Shown: one piece after another, positions 8,328-17,042 of the stretch
Position numbering within the stretch: the first letter of the stretch is position 1
Layout of the letters: each line of letters starts with the position of its first letter
NCBI GenBank assembly: GCA_046328115.1
Contig: JAXLXE010000003.1
Span: forward strand, 310,001 to 374,000
From: JAXLXE01 sp046328115
GTDB lineage: Bacteria; Chloroflexota; UBA6077; JACCZL01
Direction: 5' to 3'
DNA length: 64,000 bases
Position numbers and translations under genes: made by a program
Notes under the pieces: generated by a model
Databases searched by the model: none
What the model saw: the letters and a program-made list of their open reading frames with translations, nothing else
What the model was told of the DNA's origin: nothing

Positions 8328-8588
8328 GCCAACACATCACCCAGGGATGCCCGCATCGTCCGCGACCCGGCGGTCATGGTCGGCGAACCCGTGGTGCGGG
8401 GCACCAGGATTCCCGTCGAGCGCGTGCTCGCCCATCTCGCGGACAATCTGGACCTACAGGACCTCTTCGCGGCATTCCCAAGGCTCACCGCCGAGGACGT
8501 GCGGGCATGCCTTGCATACGCGCGGGACGCCGTCGTTGGCGTACCCGGCGGCCGTGCGTGCCAGATCCGCGGAGAGGCCTCGGCGTAG
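8322..8588 (+). CDS. DUF433 family antitoxin-like protein
   Basis: DUF433 protein of 88 residues with the family signature IVRDPAVMVGEPVVRGTRIPVERVL at its N-terminus followed by LDLQDLFAAFPRLTAEDVRACLAYA, a small winged-helix fold. Such proteins commonly pair with a DUF5615 or PIN-type toxin downstream as VapB-like antitoxins. Here the next gene is convergent, so the partner is missing and the gene looks like an orphan antitoxin or a small DNA-binding regulator. A strong GGAGG site, part of a tandem repeat, precedes ATG. Confidence 0.85.
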   Translation: MRANTSPRDARIVRDPAVMVGEPVVRGTRIPVERVLAHLADNLDLQDLFAAFPRLTAEDVRACLAYARDAVVGVPGGRACQIRGEASA

Positions 8589-8602
8589 GCGCCCGAGCTA
8601 CC

Positions 8603-9901
8603 CTAGACCGCCGCCGGCTTCACCACACCCTCGGTCACCGCCTCAGCCTCGACCGGCTCCGCCGCCGGCCGCAGCGTGTGCAATGGCCCGATCTTCGCCA
8701 GCGCGGGACACAGCAGCGCCACGATCGTCACCACCACCAGCGTCCCGATGCCCCCGCCCACCACCGAGACCACCGCGCCAAACAGCGCCGCCACCGCCCC
8801 GCTCTCAAACGCGCCAAGCTCGTTGGACAGCCCGATGAACACGGACGACGTCGCCGCCACCCGGCCCCGTAGGTGGTCCGGCGTGATCACCTGCTGCAGC
8901 GTGTGGCGGATCACCATGCTGATCGAGTCTGACGCCCCGATGAAGAACAGACAGACGAGCGAGAGGGTCATGTCACGCGAGAGGCCAAAGCCCACAGTGG
9001 CCACACCAAACGCCGCCACCATCATCATCAGCACCCGGCCCGGCCGCTCCCACGGCGGGATCCGCGTGGCGATGTAGGCCGTCACCATGGCGCCCAGCGA
9101 GGGCGCAGCCCGCAGCAGACCCAGTCCGTCTGGCCCAACCTGCAGGATGTCCTTGGCATAGACGGGCAGCAGCGCCGTGGCGCCGCCCAGCAGCACGGCA
9201 AACAGGTCCAGCGTGATCGCGGAGAGGAAAATGGGCTGCCGACGGATGAACAGCACGCCCGCCAGCAGGTCCATCACCGTCCGCGCGCCGGCCCGCGCCT
9301 GCGGCGCCACCACCGGCAGCGTGGCCAGCATGGCAATGTGCACCAGTTGCCCCACGCCGGCCACCGCGTAGGAGGTCGTGGCGGCACCCGAGAGCCAGAT
9401 CAGGTAGCCGCACAGGGCCGGCGCCGTCACGGAGGCAACCTGCTGGCAGGTCATGGTCCAGGCGTTCGCGTTCGCGTACTGCCTGGGCTCGATGAGCTGC
9501 GGCAGCATGGTGCTGGTGGCCGGCATGGAGAACGCCCGCCCCACGCCCGTAATCAGCAGCAGCCCGTAGACGATCTCCACCGGCGCCTGCATCCAGGACA
9601 CCACCGCCAGCCCCAGCGAGGCAATGGCCAGCACCGCCTGCGCGGCCATGGCGATGTGGCGGCGCGGATAGACGTCCGCCGCGTTGCCGGCCGGCAGCAT
9701 CAGCGCCAGCACCGGGATCACCTGGATCAGCCCCACCAGGCCCAGCGCCCAGGCATCGCCGGTGCGCTCGTACAGCTCCCAGCCAACGGCCACGGAGACG
9801 AACTGCATCCCGATGGCGGAGGCTACCCGGCCGATGATCAGCGCGCGTACGTACGGATGCTTCAACGCCGCCATGGAGTCATGGCGGGAACTGTCAGTCA
9901 C
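8603..9901 (-). CDS. MFS transporter, EntS/MFS_3-like
   Basis: Inner-membrane major facilitator protein of about 433 residues with some 12 hydrophobic segments. The first half contains the family loop AGNAADVYPRRHIAMAAQ (equivalent of the GxxxDRxxRR motif) and ASAIGMQFVSVAVGWELYERTG typical of the enterobactin exporter-like MFS_3 branch; the second half has VITPDHLRGRVAATSSVFIG. It likely exports a small lipophilic compound. GTG 9901 is favoured, since residues before it are arginine-rich and uncharacteristic; ATG 22 codons in from the longest frame (MAALKHP) is an alternative. It converges on the DUF433 gene. Confidence 0.87.
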   Translation of the reverse strand: MTDSSRHDSMAALKHPYVRALIIGRVASAIGMQFVSVAVGWELYERTGDAWALGLVGLIQVIPVLALMLPAGNAADVYPRRHIAMAAQAVLAIASLGLAVVSWMQAPVEIVYGLLLITGVGRAFSMPATSTMLPQLIEPRQYANANAWTMTCQQVASVTAPALCGYLIWLSGAATTSYAVAGVGQLVHIAMLATLPVVAPQARAGARTVMDLLAGVLFIRRQPIFLSAITLDLFAVLLGGATALLPVYAKDILQVGPDGLGLLRAAPSLGAMVTAYIATRIPPWERPGRVLMMMVAAFGVATVGFGLSRDMTLSLVCLFFIGASDSISMVIRHTLQQVITPDHLRGRVAATSSVFIGLSNELGAFESGAVAALFGAVVSVVGGGIGTLVVVTIVALLCPALAKIGPLHTLRPAAEPVEAEAVTEGVVKPAAV

Positions 9902-10074
9902 AGGCTCTCGCTCCGCGCGCCCCCGTGGGGCGCATCCCATCCCCGGTCAGGTAGGTCAGTTGCAGTCTCAAGTCAGGTGTCAAGCTCCCCAGCCCACCGC
10001 GAACGCGTAGTTGTACCCCCCGCTCTCAACCGTCGGCGAGCGCCGCCGCCCGTTCATCACAGGCGAATGGCGAA

Positions 10075-10560
10075 TCAGGTAACGGGGAACGGCGTCAGAT
10101 GGTGGACGACCTTTGCCACCACAAGCACCAGGTGATCCTGGTCCTCCGAGGAGCAGCCGGCCCACAGCGGCAGCAGCACGGCGCCGCGCTCGTCCACGCC
10201 GTGGCAGGGCAGGTGCTCCGCCAGCACCGCGTCCGCCGCCCGCCGTGGATCCACCCCTGGAGGCATCCGCACCGGGAGCGCCCAGCCTCGATCCGCCAGC
10301 CACACCGGCGCCTCCGCGCGCGCACGGTCCGTCTCCCGCCGAATGCCCGCTGCCACCCGCTCGGACAAGGCGCGGATCTGCGCCGCCTCCGCTCGGTCGG
10401 CCGCACCGCTCGCCGCGGGCACGTCTGGCGCACACTCTCGGATCGGCGGACCGCCGGTCAGCGCCAGGTCTCAGAAGTCGGGCCAGCGCGGCTCCGGCCG
10501 GCGCCAGCCCACCATTTCGCCGATCGCCGCGGCACCCTTGAACCATCGTCGCACGGACAT
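10075..10560 (-). pseudogene. Hypothetical gene with an in-frame TGA
   Basis: An ATG at 10560 opens 29 codons (MSVRRWFKGAAAIGEMVGW, then PRWPDF) that stop at TGA 10471-10473. The same frame continues without another stop to 10075 and includes a 115-codon frame from GTG 10422 ending VVAKVVHHLTPFPVT. Both parts have the codon pattern of a coding frame, so the simplest reading is one gene of 161 codons interrupted by a TGG-to-TGA change after PDF, or a sequencing error. Alternatively the short frame and the GTG frame are separate genes. No family is recognised. It is divergent from the CopD-like gene. Confidence 0.5.
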
Positions 10561-10612
10561 CAGGCCTGAGTGTAGCGCACGCGCTGGTCGTGCTCGGCAC
10601 CGCCACCGACCC

Positions 10613-10618
10613 TAGAAT
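10613..10618 (+). promoter_or_regulatory. Putative -10 element of a leaderless transcript
   Basis: TAGAAT lies nine bases before the ATG of the CopD-like gene. That spacing puts the transcription start at or next to the start codon, and no ribosome site is present, which fits a leaderless mRNA. A similar TAGAAT is found at 12547-12552 before the peroxiredoxin gene. Confidence 0.45.
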
Positions 10619-10626
10619 CACCGACC

Positions 10627-12528
10627 ATGCTCACCTCCGTCGTGGCCGTTCTGCTGCTCGGCGGAGCCTGGCTGTCCTCCGCCACCGAGGTCCGCCACAC
10701 CACCCGCTGCCACGAGCGCCGGCTGGAGCCCGTCCCGGCCAACGGCCCCGCGCTGGATGAGCTCATCTCGCTGGACGAGTACTGCGGCGACCGCTACGCC
10801 ACCCGCTGGCGCGCCATCCCGCCGCCCGCTCCCGGTGCGTCTGCCTCCACCCTCGCCGGCCAGGGCGCGCCACCGCCCACCCCCGCCGAGCTCGCCGTCC
10901 AGTGGCTCGCCCTGCTCGCCGCGGCGCTCGTCACCGGCTCCCTGGCCTTCCGCGCCTGGATGCAGGAGCGCCCGGGCGCCGATCCGCTCCCCGCTCCGGC
11001 CACGGCCCGCGTCGATCGACTGCTCACCGTGGGCCTCTGGCTGCTGGCCGCCGCCAGCCTGGGCGAGACCGCCGCCTCGCTCGGCTGGCTGTCCGGCCGC
11101 GGCACCACCAGCAGCCTGGACAAGAGCGGCGCGCTGGCCCTGCTTCGTCTGGCCCTGGCGCCCATGATCGGCTACCTGGCCGGGGCCAAAGGACAGCGCG
11201 AGGAGTCCACCATGGCCCTTGGCTTCGCTGGCATGATCGCGCTCACCCGCGCCCAGGCCGGCCACGCCTCCGCGGGAGGCTTTCTGGCCGTGCTCCTGGA
11301 CGCCGCCCACCAGGCCACGGCCGCCGCCTGGCTGGGCGGTCTGGCCGCGCTGGTCGCCGCCCTGGGCAGCCTGGCGCCAACGCCCCGTGCCCGCGCCATC
11401 GCCAGATTCGGCCGCCTCGCCGCGCCCCTCGCCGCCGCCACCCTGCTCTCCGGGCTCGCCAACGGCTGGGGGCTCTCGCTGGACTTGTCCGAGCTCCCGG
11501 ACACCTCCTACGGCTGGAGCCTGGGCGCCAAGCTCGCCCTGGTCGCGGCGCTCGTGGTCGCGGCCGCCCTGGTGCACCGGCAGCGCCTGGCCGGCCTCGC
11601 GCGGGCTGAGTTTGGCATCGCCGCGGCCGTCGTCATCGCCGCCGGCGTCGTCGCACTGCTGCAACCCCCCACCCGCGCGGCGGGCGCCGGCCCCACGTTC
11701 ACCCTCATCCGCGACGCCAGCATCACCCGTGACGCCGACGCGGTCTTCGACGTTCGCTTCGATCGATTGGCGGTGGGGGTCAGTCGGATCGAGATGGCCA
11801 CGCACGACCCGTCTGGCGCCCCCAGAGCAACCGCCGACCCTCCGCCTTCACTGGCGCCCATCGACGGCGCCGCCTCGCTCCAGCCACGGCCGGCCGCCCC
11901 GCTCGCGGCAGCGGTCGCCCCAACGGGTGGCTGGCAGGCGGACTTCCCCACGCCCGGCTGGTGGCAGCTCACCCTCAACGTCGGAGGCTCGGCGCTGGCC
12001 CTGGACCTCTTCGTCCCAGATCCCAGCCCCACGCCCCCAGCCTCGGACCCCCGAGCCGCTGAACGCCTGGCGGCCGTGGCGTCGCGGATGGACCGTCTCA
12101 GCGCCCTGCGCAGCGCCGACCTTCTCTCGGATGCCCGTGGCGGCTACCTCCGCGTGGTCACCCAGCTCGAGGCGCCCGATCGGCTCCACGCCGCCGTTGA
12201 CGGCCGCGATGAGCTGACCATCGTGGGGCCTGCCCGTTTCACCCGCAAGCCAGCGGACGTCTGGCGCACCGCGCGCGGTGGCGATGTCGTGCGCGTACCG
12301 AGCTTCACCGCCGCCATCGCGGGGGCATCATCCATCCGCCTCGGAGCCGCGGACGGCCAGTTACGCGCCATCACCTTCTTCGCCCCCACCCTGGGCGGCT
12401 GGGTCTGCTGGTGGGTAGACGAGTCCACGGACCTGGTCCACCGCGAGACGCTCGCCTCGCGCTCGCTGCACCGCGCGGCCACCTTTGACCAGTTTGATCA
12501 GCCCGTGGGGATCCAACCGCCGGTTTAG
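10627..12528 (+). CDS. CopD-domain membrane protein
   Basis: Membrane protein of 633 residues related to the copper-resistance CopD/YcnJ group. After an N-terminal signal anchor and a Pro-rich linker, residues about 85-345 hold roughly eight transmembrane helices. The CopD segment carries HASAGGFLAVLLDAAHQATAAAWLGG and YGWSLGAKLALVAALV, matching family landmarks. The remaining 290 residues are extracytoplasmic and beta-rich (a CopC-like region followed by a lipoprotein-like domain with VRVPSFTAAIAG). It probably helps copper uptake or delivery, but metal ligands are few and the substrate is not certain. The gene starts a plus-strand run reaching 17990. Confidence 0.75.
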   Translation: MLTSVVAVLLLGGAWLSSATEVRHTTRCHERRLEPVPANGPALDELISLDEYCGDRYATRWRAIPPPAPGASASTLAGQGAPPPTPAELAVQWLALLAAALVTGSLAFRAWMQERPGADPLPAPATARVDRLLTVGLWLLAAASLGETAASLGWLSGRGTTSSLDKSGALALLRLALAPMIGYLAGAKGQREESTMALGFAGMIALTRAQAGHASAGGFLAVLLDAAHQATAAAWLGGLAALVAALGSLAPTPRARAIARFGRLAAPLAAATLLSGLANGWGLSLDLSELPDTSYGWSLGAKLALVAALVVAAALVHRQRLAGLARAEFGIAAAVVIAAGVVALLQPPTRAAGAGPTFTLIRDASITRDADAVFDVRFDRLAVGVSRIEMATHDPSGAPRATADPPPSLAPIDGAASLQPRPAAPLAAAVAPTGGWQADFPTPGWWQLTLNVGGSALALDLFVPDPSPTPPASDPRAAERLAAVASRMDRLSALRSADLLSDARGGYLRVVTQLEAPDRLHAAVDGRDELTIVGPARFTRKPADVWRTARGGDVVRVPSFTAAIAGASSIRLGAADGQLRAITFFAPTLGGWVCWWVDESTDLVHRETLASRSLHRAATFDQFDQPVGIQPPV

Positions 12529-12590
12529 CGTCTCGACTCGGCAGGCTAGAATCCTGTCGCCAGCCAGAACACCGGCCACGGAGCCCCGCC

Positions 12591-13064
12591 ATGACCGACG
12601 CCGCCGGCCCCACCCCGGGCGATCCCGCGCCAGACTTCTCCCTGCCCTCCACCTCCGGCGAGACCATCTCGCTCAGCCAGTTCGCCGGGAAGCAGGACGT
12701 GGTCCTGTACTTCTATCCAAAGGACGACACCCCCGGCTGCACCGTGGAGGCCTGCTCATTCAACGAGAACCTGAGCGCGCTGACCGCCCGCGGGGTTGCC
12801 GTGCTCGGTGTCAGCCCAGACTCCGTGAAGGCACATCAGAAGTTCACCACCAAGTTCAGCTTGGGCTTCCCCCTGCTGGCGGACACCGACCATACGCTGG
12901 CACAGTCGTACGGCGTCTGGGTGGAGAAGAGCATGTACGGCCGCAAGTACATGGGCATGGAGCGCTCCACCTTCCTGATCGGCAAGGACGGGGCGATCAA
13001 GCGCGTCTGGCGCAAGGTCACACCCAAGAGCCACGTCGCCGAGGTCCTGGCCGCCCTCGACTGA
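12591..13064 (+). CDS. bcp: Thiol peroxidase, peroxiredoxin Q (BCP)
   Basis: Peroxiredoxin Q of 157 residues that reduces hydrogen peroxide and organic peroxides in the cytosol using thioredoxin. The active site is YFYPKDDTPGCTVEACSFNE: the peroxidatic Cys is in PGCT and the resolving Cys five residues on, so it is an atypical 2-Cys enzyme. The GVSPDSVKAHQKF and ERSTFLIGKDG blocks are also present. Length is typical. A second, quite similar peroxiredoxin Q gene is at 54938-55411. Confidence 0.96.
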   Translation: MTDAAGPTPGDPAPDFSLPSTSGETISLSQFAGKQDVVLYFYPKDDTPGCTVEACSFNENLSALTARGVAVLGVSPDSVKAHQKFTTKFSLGFPLLADTDHTLAQSYGVWVEKSMYGRKYMGMERSTFLIGKDGAIKRVWRKVTPKSHVAEVLAALD

Positions 13065-13123
13065 CGCTGAGTCTGTCGTCCTCCAAGCCAACCCCCAAGC
13101 CAGCCTCAGAGGAGATCGCCTGA

Positions 13124-13897
13124 ATGGCCCGTATCAAGATCGGCGTCCAGCTTCAGCCCCAGCACACATCCTACGCGGACTTCCGCAAAGCCTGGCTGGA
13201 CCTGGACGCCATGGGTGTGGACACCCTCTGGAACTGGGATCACTTCTTCCCCCTCAGCGGCAACCCAAACGGCGACCACTTCGAGGGCTGGACCACCCTG
13301 GCCATGCTGGGCGCCGAGACCCGCCAGGCCCGCGTGGGCTGCCTCGTCCTGTGCATGAGCTACCGCAACCCGGCGCACCTCTCCCAGATGGCCAAGACCC
13401 TGGACCACGCCACCAATGGCCGGCTCATCCTGGGCCTGGGCGCTGGCTGGTTCCAGAAGGACTACACCGAGTACGGCTACAACTTTGGCACCGCCGGCAG
13501 CCGCCTCCGGGCGCTGGAGAGCGGGATCCAGACTATCAAGGACCGCTGGTCACGTGACGTGCCCAAGCCCGTCCACGGCAGCATTCCCATCCTCATCGGC
13601 GGCAGCGGCGAGAAGGTCACGTTGCGCATCACCGCCCAGCACGCGGACATGTGGCACGCCTTCGGATCGGCAGACGCCTGGTCCCGCAAGAACAAGATCC
13701 TGGACGAATGGTGTGCGAAGGTAGGCCGCGACCCGCGCGCCATCGAGCGCTCCGCCTCCATAAGCTCCGCTGATCCCGGCCAGCTAGACCAGATGGTCAA
13801 GGCCGGCGCCACCCACCTCATCTACGCGCTCCAGACGCCGTGGAACACCCGCGCCGTCGAGCAGATTCTCGCCTGGCGCGACCAGCAGCCCGGGTGA
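13124..13897 (+). CDS. LLM-class flavin/F420-dependent oxidoreductase
   Basis: Luciferase-like TIM-barrel oxidoreductase of 257 residues. The start KIGVQLQPQHTSYADFRKAW and the WNWDHFFPLSG, MLGAETRQARVGCLVLCMSYRNPAHLSQMAKTLDH and RLILGLGAGWFQKDYTEYGY blocks are those of the F420-binding LLM subgroup (TIGR03854-like). It likely acts on a small organic substrate with F420 or FMN. It is shorter than full luciferases, as usual for this subgroup. ATG 13124 follows GAGGAG. Neighbours give no clear pathway. Confidence 0.85.
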   Translation: MARIKIGVQLQPQHTSYADFRKAWLDLDAMGVDTLWNWDHFFPLSGNPNGDHFEGWTTLAMLGAETRQARVGCLVLCMSYRNPAHLSQMAKTLDHATNGRLILGLGAGWFQKDYTEYGYNFGTAGSRLRALESGIQTIKDRWSRDVPKPVHGSIPILIGGSGEKVTLRITAQHADMWHAFGSADAWSRKNKILDEWCAKVGRDPRAIERSASISSADPGQLDQMVKAGATHLIYALQTPWNTRAVEQILAWRDQQPG

Positions 13898-13933
13898 TCG
13901 CGAAGTGAGCACGCCACACCAGAGGCCCCACCC

Positions 13934-16213
13934 GTGACCACCTCCTGCCTCGGCATGCGCGTCCCCCGCGTGGACGGCGCGGACAAGGTGACCGGCGCCG
14001 CCCGGTTCGGCGCCGATGTCTCCATCCCTGGATCCCTCCACGTCAGGCTGGTCCTCAGCCCCCATGCCCACGCCAGGATCGTCAGCGTGGACTGCGCCGC
14101 CGCGCAGGCCGTCCCCGGCGTGGTCGCGGTGGTCACGTGGCCAGACCTGGCGCCCACCGTCAAGACTCCGGCCACGTCCCGGGCCCGTGACCTGCTGGCG
14201 AATGGCACCGTGCGGTACTATGGGCAGCCCGTGGTGGCCGTGCTCGCGGAGTCCGAGGTCGCCGCCGAGGACGCCGCCGCGCTGGTGGACGTGGAGTACC
14301 ACCCGCTTCCCGCGACGCTCGACCCCATCGCGGCGATGCAGCCGGGCGCCGCCCCGATCTGGCCCGGCGGCTCGCCCGGCGTCAGCGCCGAGGCCGCCGA
14401 GCACGGCATAGACCCGCTTGGACCTGCGTCACGCGCCTCATCCTCGCCCAACGTCACCGGCTCCCTGGAGCATTCCCGGGGTGACGTCGAGGCCGGCCTG
14501 CGCGAGGCGGACGTGGTCATCGAGCGCCGCTACCACACCGCCCCGGTCCACCAGGGCTATCTGGAGCCGCACGCCTGCACCGCCGCGCTCGACCCCATGG
14601 GCACGCTCACCGTCTGGACCTCCACCCAGGGCGTCTTCTTCCCGCGCGGCGAGGTGGCCGCCGTTCTGGGCTGGCCGGAGCAGCGCGTCCGCCTGGTCCC
14701 CACCGCCATCGGCGGCGGTTTCGGCGCCAAGGGCACGTTGCTGGAGCCGCTCGCGGCGGTCCTCGCCGTGCAGTACCGACGCCCGGTCAGCATCGTCATG
14801 ACCCGTATGGAGGAGTTCCTGGCCGCCACACCGGCGCCTGGAGCGGTCATCGACCTCCGCCTGGGCGCGAAGCGGGACGGCACCCTCCTGGCGCTGGACG
14901 CGACCATCGTGTTCAACAGCGGCGCCTTCACCGGTACGCCCCTGCCCAACGCCTGCCAGTACCTGGGCGCCTTCTACCAGTGGCGCGACCTGCGGGTCCG
15001 CGCCTTCGAGGTGGTCACCAACACCACCCCCCAGGGCGCGTACCGCGGCCCCGGCGGTCCGCAGGGCATCTACGCCACCGAGTCCGCCGTGGACGACGCC
15101 GCCCGCGCGCTGGGCATGGACCCCTTTGAGCTTCGCCTCAAGAACGTGGCGGAGGTGGATGCTCCCATGGCAGACGGCAAGCCCTGGCCGCCCATTGGCC
15201 TGCGTCAGTGCCTGGAGCGGCTCCGCGAGCACCCGGCCTGGCGAGATCGCCGGACCGTTGCCAACGAGGGCATCGGCATCTCCTGCGGCGGGCTCTACCA
15301 CGGCCTCCAGGGCGGCAGCGCGTTCTGCCGGCTCGAGGCAGACGGCAGCCTCACCGTCGTCGTCGGCTCCGTGGACATCAGCGGCACCAACACCGGCCTG
15401 GCGCTCATCGCCGCTGACGCCTTCGGCATCGCGCCAGACCGCGTCCAGGTCACCAACGCGGACAGCGATGCCGCCCCATTCTCACCGATGGCCGGCGGCA
15501 GCAAGATCACCTTTGCCGTCGGCGGTGGGGTCATGGAGGCCGCGCGCGATGCCCGCCAGCAGGTGTTCCAGATTGCCGCTGACCAGCTAGAGGCCGCCGC
15601 CGATGACCTGGAGATCGTGGACGGCCAGGTCCGCGTGAAGGGCGCCGAGCACCGCGCCATCGGCCTGGACCGCGTGGGCCAGCTCAGCGTGGCCATCGGC
15701 AGCCGCTACCTCCCGGTCCTCGGCCGTGGCTCCCAGGCCATGCTGGAGCGCGCGCCCGGCACGGCCGCGCACCTGGCCCGCGTCCGGGTGGACCCAGACA
15801 CACACGCCGCCAGTGTGGTCGAGTACGTGGCCATCCAGGACGTGGGCAAGGCCATCAACCCGGCCGGCATCGAGGGCCAGATCCACGGCGGCGTCTCCCA
15901 GGGCATTGGCTGGGCCCTGTACGAGGCCATGGCCTACGACGAGGCCGGCACGGTCCAATCCGCCAGCTTCCTGGACTACACCCTGCCCAGCACGGACAAG
16001 ATCCCCTCCATCCAGACGGAGATCGTGGAGGTCCCCTCCCGCTCCGGGCCGTACGGCCTCCGCGGCGTGGGCGAGCCGCCCCTGATCCCCGTGGCAGCCG
16101 CCATCGCCAACGCCATCCGCGACGCCACCGGCGTGCGCCTGACCGAGCTGCCCATGACCGCCGAGCGCATCCACCGCGCGGTCACGGCCGGTGCGAAGGA
16201 GAGCCCCGAGTGA
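13934..16213 (+). CDS. Xanthine dehydrogenase family molybdopterin-binding subunit (orphan)
   Basis: Large molybdenum-cofactor subunit of 759 residues of the xanthine dehydrogenase/aldehyde oxidase family. The N-terminus GMRVPRVDGADKVTGAARF is the a/b-hammerhead domain; the cofactor-binding part shows AIGGGFGAKG, TNTTPQGAYRGPGGPQG and the active-site Glu in GVGEPPLIPVA near the C-terminus. Such subunits normally work with a 2Fe-2S subunit and an FAD subunit, but none is encoded nearby, so electron acceptor and substrate are unknown. Start GTG 13934. The last four bases overlap the next gene's start (GTGA), implying coupling to the amidase gene. Confidence 0.93.
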   Translation: MTTSCLGMRVPRVDGADKVTGAARFGADVSIPGSLHVRLVLSPHAHARIVSVDCAAAQAVPGVVAVVTWPDLAPTVKTPATSRARDLLANGTVRYYGQPVVAVLAESEVAAEDAAALVDVEYHPLPATLDPIAAMQPGAAPIWPGGSPGVSAEAAEHGIDPLGPASRASSSPNVTGSLEHSRGDVEAGLREADVVIERRYHTAPVHQGYLEPHACTAALDPMGTLTVWTSTQGVFFPRGEVAAVLGWPEQRVRLVPTAIGGGFGAKGTLLEPLAAVLAVQYRRPVSIVMTRMEEFLAATPAPGAVIDLRLGAKRDGTLLALDATIVFNSGAFTGTPLPNACQYLGAFYQWRDLRVRAFEVVTNTTPQGAYRGPGGPQGIYATESAVDDAARALGMDPFELRLKNVAEVDAPMADGKPWPPIGLRQCLERLREHPAWRDRRTVANEGIGISCGGLYHGLQGGSAFCRLEADGSLTVVVGSVDISGTNTGLALIAADAFGIAPDRVQVTNADSDAAPFSPMAGGSKITFAVGGGVMEAARDARQQVFQIAADQLEAAADDLEIVDGQVRVKGAEHRAIGLDRVGQLSVAIGSRYLPVLGRGSQAMLERAPGTAAHLARVRVDPDTHAASVVEYVAIQDVGKAINPAGIEGQIHGGVSQGIGWALYEAMAYDEAGTVQSASFLDYTLPSTDKIPSIQTEIVEVPSRSGPYGLRGVGEPPLIPVAAAIANAIRDATGVRLTELPMTAERIHRAVTAGAKESPE

Positions 16214-17016
16214 TCCGCCGCGCCCTCATCGCCCTCATCGCCCTCAGCGCCCTGCTCGCGCTCAGCGGCGTCGCGACGTGGCCGGGTCCCACCGCGCTTG
16301 CCCAGGACCAGCCCTGCGAGAAGGCCTCGCCGGGCCCGCTGCCCGCCCGCGGCTCACCAGGCTCCGAGGAGTTCTGGCGCGCCTTCCGAGAGCCGTTGCC
16401 CCCAGCCCCCGTCTGGAATCCGGCCGGCCGCAAGAAGGTGGGCCTCCAGGCCGGCCACTGGCGCGTGGACGAGATCCCCGCCGAGCTTCGCGGCGTGGGC
16501 GCTGGCAGCTCAGCCGCCGGCCGGGACGAGTGGGACGTGAATCTAGACATCGCCCAGCGGACGGCTGAGATCCTCCGCGGCTTCGAGATAGACGCGGAAG
16601 TCCTGCCCGCCACGGTGCCCGTCAACTACCGCGCCCACGTCTTCCTCTCCATCCACGCGGACGGCGACACCTCCGGAGCGCTGAGCGGCTTCAAGCTGGG
16701 CCGCCCGGTCTTCTCCGCCACCCCCGAGGCGGACGACCGACTGGTCAGCGCCCTCTACGCCACTTACCAGGACGCCACCGGCCTGGCCCGAGACGACGAC
16801 CACGTCTCGCGACGGATGACCAGCTACTACGCGTTCAACAGCCGCCGGTACTGCCACGCCGTGGCGCCCGGCGTCCCCTCTGCCATCATCGAGACCGGTT
16901 ACATGACCAGCGCCTCGGATCGGCAGATCCTCTTTGGCGCCCCCGAGCTCGCCGCGCGGGGCATCGCCGATGGCCTGCGCCGCTACCTGCAGGTGGACGG
17001 CCCGCAGCAAAACTAG
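16210..17016 (+). CDS. Secreted N-acetylmuramoyl-L-alanine amidase (Amidase_3)
   Basis: Exported zinc amidase of 268 residues. A Sec-type signal (MIRRALIALIALSALLALSG, cleavage near ALAQ) is followed by the Amidase_3 fold: zinc His in GLQAGHWRVDE, Glu in DEWDVNLDIAQRTA, second His in FLSIHADGD, and catalytic Glu in SAIIETGYMTSASD near residue 225. It cleaves the MurNAc to L-Ala bond in peptidoglycan. Its GTG start overlaps the preceding stop, an odd pairing with a molybdoenzyme that may just reflect compact gene packing. Confidence 0.9.
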   Translation: MIRRALIALIALSALLALSGVATWPGPTALAQDQPCEKASPGPLPARGSPGSEEFWRAFREPLPPAPVWNPAGRKKVGLQAGHWRVDEIPAELRGVGAGSSAAGRDEWDVNLDIAQRTAEILRGFEIDAEVLPATVPVNYRAHVFLSIHADGDTSGALSGFKLGRPVFSATPEADDRLVSALYATYQDATGLARDDDHVSRRMTSYYAFNSRRYCHAVAPGVPSAIIETGYMTSASDRQILFGAPELAARGIADGLRRYLQVDGPQQN

Positions 17017-17042
17017 CCTCCAGTCAAGGACGGAACGACACC

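Noticed and set aside
10471..10473. TGA as a selenocysteine codon
   Set aside because: No SECIS-like hairpin or selenoprotein family signature; a nonsense mutation or separate genes explain it more simply.
9980..10621. A 213-codon frame on the minus strand overlapping the interrupted gene
   Set aside because: Gly/Arg/Ala-rich translation typical of a wrong frame; the alternative frame reads as a normal protein.
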